Position numbers and translations under genes: made by a program
The notes under the pieces: model-generated
What the model was told of the DNA's origin: nothing
The model's input: only the letters and a program-made list of their open reading frames with translations
Database searches by the model: none
Shown here: piece after piece, positions 1 to 8,771 of the stretch
Numbering within the stretch: the stretch's first letter is position 1
Layout of the letters: every line of letters starts with the position of its first letter
Assembly (NCBI RefSeq): GCF_000380125.1
Contig: NZ_KB904564.1
Span: 1 to 64,000 of the forward strand
Direction: 5' to 3'
Length of the DNA: 64,000 nucleotides
Origin: Streptococcus ovis DSM 16829
Lineage (GTDB): Bacteria > Bacillota > Bacilli > Lactobacillales > Streptococcaceae

Positions 1-85
1 GGACTTATCCGAAAAGATATTGACAGCGAAGTTAAAACTTGTTAGAATATAGGTATTCAATTTTGAATGGTAACATTCGAGAGAG
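1..85 (+). other. rRNA operon spacer upstream of 5S
   Basis: This short AT-rich stretch precedes the 5S rRNA gene. It is most likely the 23S-5S spacer of an rRNA operon cut by the window edge. I do not see a convincing 23S 3' end in it. Confidence 0.5.
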
Positions 86-201
86 TTAAGTGACGATAGC
101 CTAGGAGATACACCTGTACCCATGCCGAACACAGCAGTTAAGCCCTAGAACGCCTGAAGTAGTTGGGGGTTGCCCCCTGTGAGATACGGTAGTCGCTTAG
201 C
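86..201 (+). rRNA. rrf: 5S ribosomal RNA
   Basis: About 116 nt with the typical Gram-positive 5S features: the central stretch cccatgccgaacacagcag and complementary ends (ttaagtgac with gtcgcttag). A tRNA array follows directly, as in streptococcal rRNA operons. Ends are placed by the terminal helix and may be off by a few bases. Confidence 0.93.
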
Positions 202-226
202 GAATCAAGAGGATTCAATATCCTTT

Positions 227-299
227 GGGAGTTTAGCTCAGCTGGGAGAGCATCTGCCTTACAAGCAGAGGGTCAGCGGTTCGATCCCGTTAACTCCCA
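227..299 (+). tRNA. tRNA-Val (UAC)
   Basis: A 73-nt cloverleaf with acceptor gggagtt/aactccc, a T-loop ggttcgatcc and anticodon TAC. First tRNA after the 5S gene. Confidence 0.97.
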
Positions 300-305
300 T
301 AAATA

Positions 306-378
306 GGTCCCGTAGTGTAGCGGTTATCACGTCGCCCTGTCACGGCGAAGATCGCGGGTTCGATTCCCGTCGGGACCG
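306..378 (+). tRNA. tRNA-Asp (GUC)
   Basis: A 73-nt cloverleaf with acceptor ggtcccg/cgggacc and anticodon GTC in the loop ccctgtcacgg. Confidence 0.97.
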
Positions 379-381
379 TAA

Positions 382-454
382 GACTCGTTAGCTCAGTTGG
401 TAGAGCATTTGACTTTTAATCAAAGGGTCGCTGGTTCGAGCCCAGCACGGGTCA
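382..454 (+). tRNA. tRNA-Lys (UUU)
   Basis: A 73-nt cloverleaf with acceptor gactcgt/acgggtc and anticodon TTT in the loop acttttaat. Confidence 0.96.
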
Positions 455-459
455 TTTAT

Positions 460-541
460 GCGGGTTTGGCGGAATTGGCAGACGCACCAGATTTAGGATC
501 TGGCGCCGAAGGGCGTGGGGGTTCAAGTCCCTTAACCCGCA
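460..541 (+). tRNA. tRNA-Leu (UAG)
   Basis: An 82-nt class II tRNA with a long variable arm, acceptor gcgggtt/aacccgc and anticodon TAG. Confidence 0.96.
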
Positions 542-553
542 TAGAGAGAAAGA

Positions 554-626
554 GCCGGCTTAGCTCAGTTGGTAGAGCATCTGATTTGTAATCAGAGGGT
601 CGCGTGTTCAAGTCATGTAGCCGGCA
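554..626 (+). tRNA. tRNA-Thr (UGU)
   Basis: A 73-nt cloverleaf with acceptor gccggct/agccggc and anticodon TGT in the loop tttgtaa. Confidence 0.96.
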
Positions 627-641
627 TTGAGGGAAAAAATT

Positions 642-713
642 GCGAACGTAGTTCAGTGGTAGAACACCACCTTGCCAAGGTGGGGGTCGCGGGTTCGAAT
701 CCCGTCGTTCGCT
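642..713 (+). tRNA. tRNA-Gly (GCC)
   Basis: A 72-nt cloverleaf with acceptor gcgaacg/cgttcgc and anticodon GCC. It is the glycine tRNA isoacceptor expected to be sensed by a GGC-specifier T-box such as the one upstream of glyQ in this window. Confidence 0.96.
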
Positions 714-720
714 TTGCCTC

Positions 721-804
721 GCCGGGGTGGCGGAACTGGCAGACGCACAGGACTTAAAATCCTGCGATGGCAACATCGTACCGGTTCGATTCCGGTCCTC
801 GGCA
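721..804 (+). tRNA. tRNA-Leu (UAA)
   Basis: An 84-nt class II tRNA with a long variable arm and anticodon TAA in the loop acttaaaat. Confidence 0.95.
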
Positions 805-817
805 TAAATAATAATGA

Positions 818-891
818 GCACCCATGGCTCAACTGGATAGAGTACCTGACTACGAATCAGGCGGTTAGAGGTTCGAATCCTCTTGGGTGCA
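818..891 (+). tRNA. tRNA-Arg (ACG)
   Basis: A 74-nt cloverleaf with acceptor gcaccca/tgggtgc and anticodon ACG. Confidence 0.96.
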
Positions 892-948
892 TAACTCGCT
901 TAATGGGAAACATTAGGGGAGCTTTATTTTTAGTTGATAGAACTATAT

Positions 949-1022
949 CGGGAAGTAGCTCAGCTTGGTAGAGCACTTGGTTTGGGACCAAGGGGTCGCA
1001 GGTTCGAATCCTGTCTTCCCGA
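949..1022 (+). tRNA. tRNA-Pro (UGG)
   Basis: A 74-nt cloverleaf with acceptor cgggaag/cttcccg and anticodon TGG. Last tRNA of the array, followed directly by a terminator. Confidence 0.96.
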
Positions 1023-1027
1023 TTGAT

Positions 1028-1052
1028 GGACAAGTATGCTTGTCCTTTTTTT
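1028..1052 (+). terminator. Terminator of the rRNA-tRNA operon
   Basis: The stem ggacaagta/tgcttgtcc is followed by seven T residues immediately after the last tRNA. Confidence 0.9.
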
Positions 1053-1347
1053 GTTTCATTTTTGAAATTTTCCTAATTAAGTAAGAACGTAAAAAATTGA
1101 TATTTTTTTGAATCATGCTATAGCCATTTGTATTGTTTGATATTCTCTCTAATTTTTTGGAGATGTGCACAAAACTGATGTTGAATTCGTCTATCCTCTT
1201 ATAGAGATTGTACAAAAAATACCCTATTCTTTCCATCGAACTGTTTTAGCAAGTTCGATGGTTTTGATAGAGTAGGGCAAGAGGTGTTATTTATTTTCTT
1301 GTGAGGTTGTGGCTATACTGATTCTAAAGTATAGGCGAGTGCACTTG
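1053..1347. other. Gene-free spacer with long hairpin
   Basis: No gene is supported here. The only structure is an imperfect palindrome at 1222-1277: outer arms CCCTATTCT/AGAGTAGGG (one G-U), an internal loop, and a perfect 10-bp inner stem CCATCGAACT/AGTTCGATGG. It may be a small repeat or a structured RNA. The run of four T residues after the inner stem is weak for a terminator. Confidence 0.5.
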
Positions 1348-1665
1348 TTATAAAATGGTTAATTCATCTGGTAGTGTGATGGTTTCTCGGCCATTTCTGT
1401 CGATGACGTATACGGTATGAGGGTAGAATGGATCGAATTTATAGGGGGTGTCAATTGTCATGACATCTTTATTTCGATCTTGTGAAAAAGTAATGCTCAC
1501 TTTTCCCTTATTATTTCTAAGTTTGAAATGAATGATTTTTTTCAGGGGAATGACATGTTTTAGGTATTGGTCTATGGTGTACCAAAAGCTGTCAATTATT
1601 TCACTGGGGAGTGAAGTGACAATGCCGAAGCTAGCATATCTTCCTGTTGTGTTTGTAAAGGCCAT
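1348..1665 (-). CDS. DUF960-like small cytosolic protein
   Basis: A 105-residue soluble protein that looks like the streptococcal/staphylococcal DUF960 family, for which no activity is established to my knowledge. A longer frame exists, but the methionine at 1665 is chosen because AAGGAG lies just upstream and the upstream part would overlap the next gene. There is no signal peptide or membrane segment. It lies downstream of, and in the same direction as, the Ntdp gene, about 70 bases away, so the two may be co-transcribed. The family call rests on overall similarity I recall, not on a diagnostic motif. Confidence 0.65.
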   Translation of the reverse strand: MAFTNTTGRYASFGIVTSLPSEIIDSFWYTIDQYLKHVIPLKKIIHFKLRNNKGKVSITFSQDRNKDVMTIDTPYKFDPFYPHTVYVIDRNGRETITLPDELTIL

Positions 1666-1736
1666 GTGTTCTCCTTCTAGAGATAGTAAATGATAAGAAA
1701 AAAGCCTGATAATCAGGTTTTTCTTTGTCTGTGACT

Positions 1737-2270
1737 TTAGCGATTTCGAAGTTCTAAATAGCGTTTGTACCAAATATTGACATAGGCTTCAGAGAAGGGG
1801 CCACGTTGTTGATTAATCCAATCAACGAGAATTTTGACATTTTCTTTTAAAATATAGTCTATCTCTGTTGGATAGTTCATCTCTTTACGGTGTCGTTCGT
1901 ACTCATCCACGTCTAGTAGCCTTTTTTCACCATCAGCAAATACTTTGACATCTAAGTCGTAGTCAATGTATTTTAGGGCTTCGCTATCTAGTAGATAAGG
2001 ACTTGCTAAATTACAGTAATAAGATGTACCATTTTCACGTATCATTGCGATGATATTGAACCAATATTTTTTGTGAAAATAGACAATGGCTGGCTCTCTG
2101 GTAACCCAGCGTCGACCATCATTTTCAGTTACCAATGTATGGTTATTGACTCCAATGATGGCATTTTCTGTCGTTTTTAGTACCATGGTATCGCGCCAGG
2201 TGCGGTGCAATTCCCCATCATGTTTATAACTTTGAATTGTAATAAAGTCTCCTTCTTTTGGAAGTTTCAC
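1737..2270 (-). CDS. ntdp: Nucleoside tri-/diphosphate phosphatase (DUF402)
   Basis: A 177-residue cytosolic protein that begins [19 protein letters not shown], the typical start of the UPF0374/DUF402 family. The studied staphylococcal member hydrolyses nucleoside tri- and diphosphates. Acidic residues in the stretch [12 protein letters not shown] fit the family's metal-binding site. Length matches the family norm. It lies between recX and the DUF960-like gene, all on the minus strand. The substrate in this organism is inferred from the family only. Confidence 0.88.
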   Translation of the reverse strand: MKLPKEGDFITIQSYKHDGELHRTWRDTMVLKTTENAIIGVNNHTLVTENDGRRWVTREPAIVYFHKKYWFNIIAMIRENGTSYYCNLASPYLLDSEALKYIDYDLDVKVFADGEKRLLDVDEYERHRKEMNYPTEIDYILKENVKILVDWINQQRGPFSEAYVNIWYKRYLELRNR

Positions 2271-2449
2271 CTTGTTACCGTCTTTCTACAATTTCAATTT
2301 ATCTATGTCATTATACCATAATTTGATTAGAATGTGGAATTATTTACTTATAATCATGGTGTCGTTCGGGTTTGGGTTTGAATATGATTTGGAATTTTGT
2401 TATTATCGTGGGGAAGATAGTTTGCTTGCTGTAGGGGCAGAGAAATGGT

Positions 2450-3226
2450 TTAAAAATAATCTCTGAGTGCACTATTGATGCTATAAAAGTCAAAGCCTTT
2501 GCGTGCTAGGGCTTGAATTAGCCGTTGTTTTAATTCATAATCGGTGTACTTTTTAGAATATTTTCGATATTGTTTTTCTAATTCTTTGTAAATAAGATCA
2601 GTTTCCTGTTCTGCATTTGTTTCGATTTTGAGGGAATCAAGGGCATATTTGGCATCTTGATAGGAGAAACCTTTGTTGATAAGGGCTTGTTTGATTTTTT
2701 CAGTTAAGGCTCTGTATGGAAGTTTATTTTGGTAGGTTTGTAGTGCTTTTTTGGCAAGGCGTTCCGCTATGGAAGAGAAATCTTCTTCTTGAATCAGTTC
2801 CTGTGCGAGTGCTTTATCAATTCCTTTTTGCAGTAAGGTCTGTTGAAGGACATACGGTCCCTTGCTACCGGATGCCTGGTTTTGTTGCAAGAGGGATTCT
2901 GTGTAAGAACGGTCATTAATCCAGTTTTCTTCTTCTAGTTGACGTAGGATTTGTGGGATTATCTGCTGGTCCACATCGTGAGTACTTAAGTAATCTCTGA
3001 CTTCTTTTTTAGTACGTGATTTGAAAGAGATATGGTATAAGGCAAGGTTTTTGCCATAAGAATATTGGGCGAATGCTTGTATTTCTTTCCAGTCATTTTC
3101 AGATATTTCTTTGTCTTTTGATAGAAAGAATCGGACAATGGTATCTTCTGTGATGTAGCATTTGTCGCTGGTGTCAAGTTCTAGTAGGTAGAGTCTTTTT
3201 TTCTTTTCAAGTTTTATGATTTTCAT
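2450..3226 (-). CDS. recX: Recombination regulator RecX
   Basis: A 258-residue protein with three-helix RecX repeats, for example around [29 protein letters not shown] and [15 protein letters not shown]. RecX binds RecA filaments and limits strand exchange and its ATPase. The length is typical of streptococcal RecX. It is divergent from rlmCD with a 37-base spacer that must hold both promoters; the recX/rlmCD head-to-head arrangement is common in streptococci as I recall. Confidence 0.93.
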   Translation of the reverse strand: MKIIKLEKKKRLYLLELDTSDKCYITEDTIVRFFLSKDKEISENDWKEIQAFAQYSYGKNLALYHISFKSRTKKEVRDYLSTHDVDQQIIPQILRQLEEENWINDRSYTESLLQQNQASGSKGPYVLQQTLLQKGIDKALAQELIQEEDFSSIAERLAKKALQTYQNKLPYRALTEKIKQALINKGFSYQDAKYALDSLKIETNAEQETDLIYKELEKQYRKYSKKYTDYELKQRLIQALARKGFDFYSINSALRDYF

Positions 3227-3263
3227 TCTTTCATTATACCTAAAAATCAGTTAAAATAATAAT

Positions 3264-4616
3264 ATGAATATACAAGTAAAACAAAGAATAGTCTTAAAAA
3301 TCAAAAGAATGGGTATTAATGGCGAGGGCATTGGCTTTTATCGGAAGACGCTCGTATTTGTTCCAGGTGCTTTGAAAGGAGAAGAGGTGCTCTGTCAAAT
3401 TACGTCAGTGAGGCGGAATTTTGTAGAAGCACGTCTCCTTCAGATTCAAAAAAAATCAAAATTTCGTGTTCAGCCTGAGTGTGGTCTCTATGAGGTCTGT
3501 GGTGGGTGTCAATTGATGCACTTGCGCTATGACAAGCAGTTGGATTTTAAGGTGGATTTATTGCGTCAAGCCTTAAAAAAATATCAGCCAAAAGGCTATG
3601 AGTCCTATGAAATTCGTCCAACCTTGGGGATGCAAGAGCCCCGTTATTATCGGGCAAAATTGCAGTTTCAGACGCGTTTGAAAAATGGGAAAGTAGAAGC
3701 TGGTCTTTATGCTGAAAACTCTCACCACTTGGTTGGCATTCGTGATTGCTTGGTACAGGATCAAGAAACTCAGAAAGTTATGAATCGGATTTCGGATTTA
3801 ATGACAAAGCATCGTATTCCAGTCTATGATGAGCGAAAAGGACAAGGAGTTCGAACGGTCATGGTGCGTAGAGCGAGGGAAACAGGAGAGGTTCAGATTA
3901 TTTTTGTGACCTCAAGACCGGTTCCCCTGACTGCTCTTATAAAGGAACTAATTGCAGAATTTCCTGCAATTGTGACGGTGGCGGTCAATCATCATCGGAG
4001 TCGTTCGAGTGAAATTTATGGAGAGAAGACCGAAATCATCTGGGGCGAAGATAGGATTCAAGAGTCGGTGTTGGATTACCATTTTGCCTTATCACCAAGG
4101 GCTTTTTACCAATTAAATCCAGAACAGACCGAGATTTTATATCGTGAAGCAGTCAAGGCATTGGATATCACTGGTAATGAAGAATTGATTGATGCCTATT
4201 GTGGTGTGGGAACGATTGGTTTTGCCTTTGCTGGGAAAATAAAAGCAGTTCGTGGAATGGATATTATTCCAGAAGCTATCGAAGATGCTAAGCGCAATGC
4301 TGCAAATATGGGATTTGAGAATACCTACTATGAAGCTGGGAAAGCTGAAGAGATTATTCCTAAATGGTATCAAGACGGGTACCGTGCGGATGCTTTAGTG
4401 GTCGATCCTCCTCGGACAGGTCTAGATACACAATTATTGGACACCATTTTGCAATATCAGCCTGCGAAGATGGTCTATGTTTCTTGTAATGTGTCTACTC
4501 TTGCTCGAGATTTGGCGAGATTAGTAGAGATATACGATGTCCAGTATATACAATCAGTTGATATGTTCCCGCATACAGCGAGGACTGAAGCGGTTGTGAA
4601 GCTCATCCGAAGATAA
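3264..4616 (+). CDS. rlmCD: 23S rRNA uracil-5-methyltransferase RlmCD
   Basis: A 450-residue SAM-dependent methyltransferase of the RumA family that makes m5U in 23S rRNA; in S. pneumoniae a single enzyme, RlmCD, modifies both U747 and U1939. An N-terminal TRAM domain (about residues 5-60) binds RNA. A cysteine cluster ([12 protein letters not shown], about 74-85) matches the iron-sulfur motif. SAM motif I is [13 protein letters not shown], and the catalytic cysteine is C408 in [12 protein letters not shown]. The dual-site specificity is taken from the pneumococcal homologue and is not visible in the sequence. Confidence 0.93.
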   Translation: MNIQVKQRIVLKIKRMGINGEGIGFYRKTLVFVPGALKGEEVLCQITSVRRNFVEARLLQIQKKSKFRVQPECGLYEVCGGCQLMHLRYDKQLDFKVDLLRQALKKYQPKGYESYEIRPTLGMQEPRYYRAKLQFQTRLKNGKVEAGLYAENSHHLVGIRDCLVQDQETQKVMNRISDLMTKHRIPVYDERKGQGVRTVMVRRARETGEVQIIFVTSRPVPLTALIKELIAEFPAIVTVAVNHHRSRSSEIYGEKTEIIWGEDRIQESVLDYHFALSPRAFYQLNPEQTEILYREAVKALDITGNEELIDAYCGVGTIGFAFAGKIKAVRGMDIIPEAIEDAKRNAANMGFENTYYEAGKAEEIIPKWYQDGYRADALVVDPPRTGLDTQLLDTILQYQPAKMVYVSCNVSTLARDLARLVEIYDVQYIQSVDMFPHTARTEAVVKLIRR

Positions 4617-4649
4617 CGTCTGTTGCTTCTTCGTTTTTAGGCAACAGGC

Positions 4650-4674
4650 TGAAATAGTCCCCAGGACTATTTCA
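4650..4674. repeat. Perfect 11-bp palindrome after rlmCD
   Basis: TGAAATAGTCC and GGACTATTTCA are separated by three bases. No T-tract follows, so it is not a typical terminator. It may be a short intergenic repeat unit or a weak transcription end for rlmCD. The rest of 4617-4823 shows no gene. Confidence 0.5.
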
Positions 4675-4823
4675 CTCTTACCTGTAGCAAAGGTCGACAC
4701 TGTAGTGATTTTGAACAAGAGATAGCTTTAGCTGAGATAAGGGTTAGAATTCGGGGTTTCATCTTGATTTCAACACTTGAATAGAATATAATAAGTTTGA
4801 TAATAGAGAAAGGAGGCGATTGG

Positions 4824-5555
4824 ATGATTGATGCCCGTAATGATAAACCATTGTATTTACAATTGGTCGAAGAGTTGGAGAATAAAATTCATGGGACTTT
4901 ATTGTCCAATGATAAGTTACCTTCTGAACGAGAATTAACGCAGATATATGGTGTTAGTCGTATCACAGTCCGTCTTGCCTTGCAAGAATTAGAAAATAAA
5001 GGATTGGTCTACCGTAAACATGGGAAAGGGACCTACGTATCAGAAATTACAGATTCTGCTGTTGATTTGTCTGCGACCTATAGCTTTACTGAGCAGATGA
5101 GAAAATTAGGGAAAGATCCAAAAACTAAGATTCTGTCTTTTCGGTTAGTTGAAGCTTCGGAATCTGTCGCCCAGCAGATGCAGATTGGTGTGGGGCAACA
5201 GGTTTTTGAGATGGAGCGGCTACGGTTGGCCAATAATGTTCCAATGATGATTGAGCGAACCTATGTACCTTATTCACAGTTTGAAGGTCTGACAGAAGAG
5301 ATGCTTAGTAAGCGGTCATTGTATGATATTTTCTATGAAGAGTTTCATCAAGTGATCCGTCTAGCAGATGAAGAATTCTATGCTAGTATTGCGTTTGATA
5401 ACGAAGCGAAGATGCTTGATATTGAAAGTGGAGACCCTGTTTTACACTTATTGAGAAAAACATACAGCAGTAAAAATATTGTGATTGAATACACCTTTAG
5501 TATAGCTCGTGCTGACCAATTCCGATATAAGATTACACATGTGAGAAATGATTAA
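4824..5555 (+). CDS. GntR/HutC-family transcriptional regulator
   Basis: A 243-residue repressor-type protein: winged helix-turn-helix at about 5-70 (LPSERELTQIYGVSRITVRLAL) and a UTRA effector domain from about 85 to the end. The start at 4824 is preceded by AAAGGAGG; a frame opening 27 bases earlier has no such site. UTRA-type GntR regulators respond to sugar phosphates or amino-sugar phosphates. It converges on another GntR gene and shares a terminator with it. Its target is unknown; the neighbouring bga operon is one candidate, NagR/YvoA-like amino-sugar control another. Confidence 0.88.
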   Translation: MIDARNDKPLYLQLVEELENKIHGTLLSNDKLPSERELTQIYGVSRITVRLALQELENKGLVYRKHGKGTYVSEITDSAVDLSATYSFTEQMRKLGKDPKTKILSFRLVEASESVAQQMQIGVGQQVFEMERLRLANNVPMMIERTYVPYSQFEGLTEEMLSKRSLYDIFYEEFHQVIRLADEEFYASIAFDNEAKMLDIESGDPVLHLLRKTYSSKNIVIEYTFSIARADQFRYKITHVRND

Positions 5556-5582
5556 AAAAATCCTCAAATCGAGGATTTTTTT
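5554..5582. terminator. Bidirectional terminator between GntR genes
   Basis: A-tract, stem ATCCTC/GAGGAT with a five-base loop, then T-tract. It can end both convergent transcripts and overlaps the stop codon of the minus-strand gene. Confidence 0.88.
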
Positions 5583-6291
5583 AATGTTTATGAGAGGAGA
5601 TTTCGAATTTGAAGAATTTCCAGTGTTTGTGGGTTTCAGTGTATTCGAGGATCTCTTGGCTGCCAACGCGTGTGGTTGTTTTCAATTGGAGCACACTAGG
5701 TTCTGAAGGAGAGAGATGGAGGAGTGTGGCAATGTGCTCGGGAGTTGTGAGGCAGATTTCATTCGTTTCTTTGAAGGACTCTTCGACCATATGGATCCCA
5801 AAATCTAATTTGAAGCGTTGGTAAATAGAGTTAAAGTGTTCTAAAGGGGCGTCTGCATTTTGAATGTAGTGAGCAGGGAGATAGGTTTGATGGTACATAT
5901 AGGGTTGTTGCCCGATCGTCCGTAATCGTTTGATTTTATAATAAAAATCGTGTTTGTCTAAGTTTAATTTTTTCAAGATGGTTTGGTCATTGCCCTTTTT
6001 ACAAGAAAGAACGGTGACTGTTGCTTCTTCGAGAGGGAACATTTCAATATCTGAAAATTCTAATAGTTTACCTTTACGAGCACGGGAAATGAACGTCCCT
6101 TTGCCTTGTTGACGAATGAGATAGCCATCTTTGACTAATTCGTTGAGGGCACGAATGACTGTAATCGAACTAACTTTATAGAGTTGAGTTAGTTCTGTTT
6201 CAGTGTAAAATTTATCTCCATTCTCAAATTTTCCAGATGTGATTTCCTGCTGGAGTTCATTTTGAATTTGTTGGTATTTAGGAATTTTCAT
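5581..6291 (-). CDS. bgaR: GntR regulator of bga operon (BgaR-like)
   Basis: A 236-residue GntR/HutC protein: winged helix at about 3-70 (FYTETELTQLYKVSSITVIRAL) and UTRA domain after it. It is divergently placed upstream of bgaC, the position of the repressor BgaR in S. pneumoniae. The shared intergenic region holds an inverted repeat (AACTGG-N6-CCAGTT) covering the -35 box of the bgaC promoter, which would suit repression. The ligand is not known from sequence; a phosphorylated galactoside is a reasonable guess. Confidence 0.85.
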   Translation of the reverse strand: MKIPKYQQIQNELQQEITSGKFENGDKFYTETELTQLYKVSSITVIRALNELVKDGYLIRQQGKGTFISRARKGKLLEFSDIEMFPLEEATVTVLSCKKGNDQTILKKLNLDKHDFYYKIKRLRTIGQQPYMYHQTYLPAHYIQNADAPLEHFNSIYQRFKLDFGIHMVEESFKETNEICLTTPEHIATLLHLSPSEPSVLQLKTTTRVGSQEILEYTETHKHWKFFKFEISSHKH

Positions 6292-6382
6292 ACCAGAAAC
6301 CTCTCATATCAGGCAATATTTTAATTGATATTTATTATTATACTAAAATCTTTCAAAAAAAATATTATTTTTTTTGAAAAAT

Positions 6383-6400
6383 AACTGGACATAACCAGTT
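6383..6400 (+). promoter_or_regulatory. Candidate GntR operator of bga operon
   Basis: Inverted repeat AACTGG-N6-CCAGTT overlapping the -35 hexamer TGGACA (6386-6391). The position is suited to steric repression by the divergent GntR protein. Regulator assignment is inference. Confidence 0.6.
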
Positions 6401-6414
6401 CTTTGTGTTAATAT
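6386..6414 (+). promoter_or_regulatory. bgaC operon promoter
   Basis: -35 TGGACA (6386-6391), 17-bp spacer, -10 TAATAT (6409-6414); transcription is expected to start near 6421, about 30 bases before the bgaC start codon. Confidence 0.65.
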
Positions 6415-6425
6415 ATTGACATAGA

Positions 6426-6440
6426 AAGAAAACGATTACA
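6426..6440 (+). promoter_or_regulatory. cre site (CcpA) before bgaC
   Basis: aagaaaacgattaca matches the consensus WTGNAANCGNWNNCW with one mismatch. It sits just downstream of the predicted start point, where bound CcpA would act as a roadblock. This would give glucose repression of the operon. Confidence 0.6.
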
Positions 6441-6452
6441 TGGAGGGCATGG

Positions 6453-8228
6453 ATGGAAGATTTTCAAGTAAAAGAAAATTTTTATCTGAATGGGCAACCT
6501 TTTAAAATTTTATCAGGAGCCATTCACTATTTCCGAGTGCATCCAGACGATTGGTTTCATTCTCTCTATAATTTAAAAGCCCTTGGCTTTAACACAGTCG
6601 AAACCTATATTCCTTGGAATTTGCATGAACCTCGTAAAGGGGAATTTCAGTTTGAAGGAGTGCTGGATGTTGAGCATTTTCTTCAATTGGCGCAAGAGTT
6701 AGGTTTATATGCCATTGTTCGCCCATCGCCTTATATCTGTGCGGAGTGGGAATGGGGTGGTCTGCCAGGATGGTTGATGGAGAGGAGAACTTCAGTTCGA
6801 ACAGATGAAGAATGGTTCTTAAAGCAGGTGGACGATTATTACAGTAGGTTACTACCTAGACTGGCTAAATTTCAGCTGACTCAAGGTGGAAACATTCTCA
6901 TGTTCCAAGTGGAAAATGAATATGGTTCCTATGGGGAGAACAAGGCATATTTAAGAGCAATTGCTGGTCTCATGCGTAAGTATGGATTGACTGCTCCTTT
7001 CTTTACATCAGATGGTCCATGGCGAGCCACATTACGTGCTGGTAGTCTGATTGTAGATGATATCTTGGTCACCGGAAATTTTGGTTCGAAACCGACAGAA
7101 AATTTTGCCCAGATGCAGGCTTTCTTTGAGGAAAATGGGAAATCATGGCCCTTGATGTGTATGGAGTTTTGGGACGGCTGGTTCAATCGCTGGGGTGAGG
7201 AAGTCATTCGCCGTGACCCAGAAGAATTGGTAGCCGCTGTGATGGACACCATTTCTCTAGGCAGTATCAATCTTTACATGTTTCATGGTGGAACCAATTT
7301 TGGCTTTATGAATGGTTGCTCTGCACGTGGGCAGCATGATCTACCTCAAGTGACCTCTTATGATTATGATGCGATTCTGGATGAGGCAGGAAATCCAACT
7401 CAGAAATTCTATCTATTGCAAGAGCAGATGAGGCAGATTTACCCGGATTTAGGCTACCTAGAACCACTAGTTAAGCCGAGTCGGGCTTATCCTTCTATTT
7501 CTGTAGCGGACAAGGTGAGCCTATTCTCAACGCTAGATACGATAGCCACCTCACATACCTCTTTTTATCCGAAGAATATGGAGATGTATGGTCAAATAAC
7601 TGGTTATATCCTCTTTCGGACAACTCTTGAAAAAGACAAGGATGAAGCCGAGAGAGTGCGAGTGATTGATGCGCGTGATCGGATTCAACTCTATCAAGAT
7701 GGTCAATGGGTCGCTACCCAGTATCAAGAAGAAATTGGTGAGGAAATTTTTCTAGATTTAAAGGAAATGGAAACGGAAGTATCTATCTTGGTTGAAAATA
7801 TGGGGCGTGTGAACTATGGTCATAAGTTGACCGCACCTACTCAGTCAAAAGGTCTGGGACGAGGATTGATGGCAGATCTTCACTTTGTGGGTCAGTGGGA
7901 GATATTTCCCTTGCCTTTAGAAAATGTGAGTGGAGTGGATTTTTCCAAAGAATGGAAGTTTGGTCAGCCAGCCTTTTATCGTTATGTAATCGAATTAGAT
8001 GACTTAGCAGATACTTATCTGGATATGTCAGGTTTTGGCAAGGGAGTCGTCTTTGTAAATCAACAAAATATTGGTCGTTTTTGGGAAAAGGGTCCGATTC
8101 TTTCTCTGTATTTATCAAAGGGATACTTAAAGAAAGGAGAGAATGAAATTGTGGTCTTCGAAACAGAGGGGCGTTACCGAGAAAGGTTGGCTTTTTCACA
8201 GAAACCTGTTTATCAAACAACAAATTAA
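6453..8228 (+). CDS. bgaC: Beta-galactosidase BgaC (GH35)
   Basis: A 591-residue glycoside hydrolase family 35 enzyme. The catalytic acid/base is E156 in QVENEYGSYG and the nucleophile E238 in MCMEFWDGWFNRWG. The (beta/alpha)8 barrel covers about 1-330 and beta-sandwich domains follow. Pneumococcal BgaC removes beta-1,3-linked galactose from host glycans such as Gal-beta-1,3-GlcNAc. There is no signal peptide, although the pneumococcal enzyme is reported at the cell surface. First gene of an operon with four PTS components and galM, so released or imported galactosides would be used here. Confidence 0.95.
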   Translation: MEDFQVKENFYLNGQPFKILSGAIHYFRVHPDDWFHSLYNLKALGFNTVETYIPWNLHEPRKGEFQFEGVLDVEHFLQLAQELGLYAIVRPSPYICAEWEWGGLPGWLMERRTSVRTDEEWFLKQVDDYYSRLLPRLAKFQLTQGGNILMFQVENEYGSYGENKAYLRAIAGLMRKYGLTAPFFTSDGPWRATLRAGSLIVDDILVTGNFGSKPTENFAQMQAFFEENGKSWPLMCMEFWDGWFNRWGEEVIRRDPEELVAAVMDTISLGSINLYMFHGGTNFGFMNGCSARGQHDLPQVTSYDYDAILDEAGNPTQKFYLLQEQMRQIYPDLGYLEPLVKPSRAYPSISVADKVSLFSTLDTIATSHTSFYPKNMEMYGQITGYILFRTTLEKDKDEAERVRVIDARDRIQLYQDGQWVATQYQEEIGEEIFLDLKEMETEVSILVENMGRVNYGHKLTAPTQSKGLGRGLMADLHFVGQWEIFPLPLENVSGVDFSKEWKFGQPAFYRYVIELDDLADTYLDMSGFGKGVVFVNQQNIGRFWEKGPILSLYLSKGYLKKGENEIVVFETEGRYRERLAFSQKPVYQTTN

Positions 8229-8240
8229 AGGAGAATATAT

Positions 8241-8726
8241 ATGGCAATTATTGCAACACGGATTGATGGTCGCTTGATTCACGGTCAAGTTGCCAATCTT
8301 TGGACAACAAAACTCAATATTTCACGGATTATGGTTGTGGATAATGAAGTGGTCAATAGTGACCTGGAGAAAACTGCCTTGAAATTGGCAACCCCTCCTG
8401 GAGTAAAGCTATCTGTTTTGTCAGTAGAAAAAGCAGCGAATAATATTTTAGCTGGAAATTATGATTCCCAACGATTGTTGATTGTGGCACGTAAGCCGGA
8501 TCGTTTCCTAGGTTTGTTGGAGAGGGGCGTGACTTTCCCTGAGCTCAATGTTGGGAATATGTCACAAAGTGATGAAACTCGTTCTGTTACGACTTCTATC
8601 AATGTCGTGGATAAGGATATTGAAGATTTTGATGCGATTGCTGCTAAAGGTGTGAAACTAATCGCTCAGATGGTTCCGGGGGATAGCCCGAGAGACTTTA
8701 TGCCTCTATTGGCAAAAGTTCGTTAA
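8241..8726 (+). CDS. gadV: PTS EIIB, mannose/sorbose family
   Basis: A 161-residue cytosolic IIB protein. The phosphoryl-accepting histidine is H14 in TRIDGRLIHGQV, the family signature. It passes phosphate from IIA to sugar carried through IIC/IID. AAAGGAG precedes the start, 12 bases after the bgaC stop. The symbol gadV follows the pneumococcal operon naming as I recall; the transported sugar is probably a galactose-containing disaccharide or an amino sugar. Confidence 0.9.
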   Translation: MAIIATRIDGRLIHGQVANLWTTKLNISRIMVVDNEVVNSDLEKTALKLATPPGVKLSVLSVEKAANNILAGNYDSQRLLIVARKPDRFLGLLERGVTFPELNVGNMSQSDETRSVTTSINVVDKDIEDFDAIAAKGVKLIAQMVPGDSPRDFMPLLAKVR

Positions 8727-8771
8727 TTTATTTGTCTATATATTTATAAAAAAATTTTAGGAGGATACATC

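Noticed and set aside
170-971. Several open frames on both strands across the tRNA array
   Set aside because: They are translations of tRNA genes, which are clearly resolved by their cloverleaf sequence.
943-1236. A minus-strand frame over tRNA-Pro and its terminator
   Set aside because: It covers a tRNA and terminator and has no support.
2272-2466. A 64-codon plus-strand frame in the Ntdp-recX gap
   Set aside because: No ribosome binding site, odd composition, and it overlaps recX in antisense.
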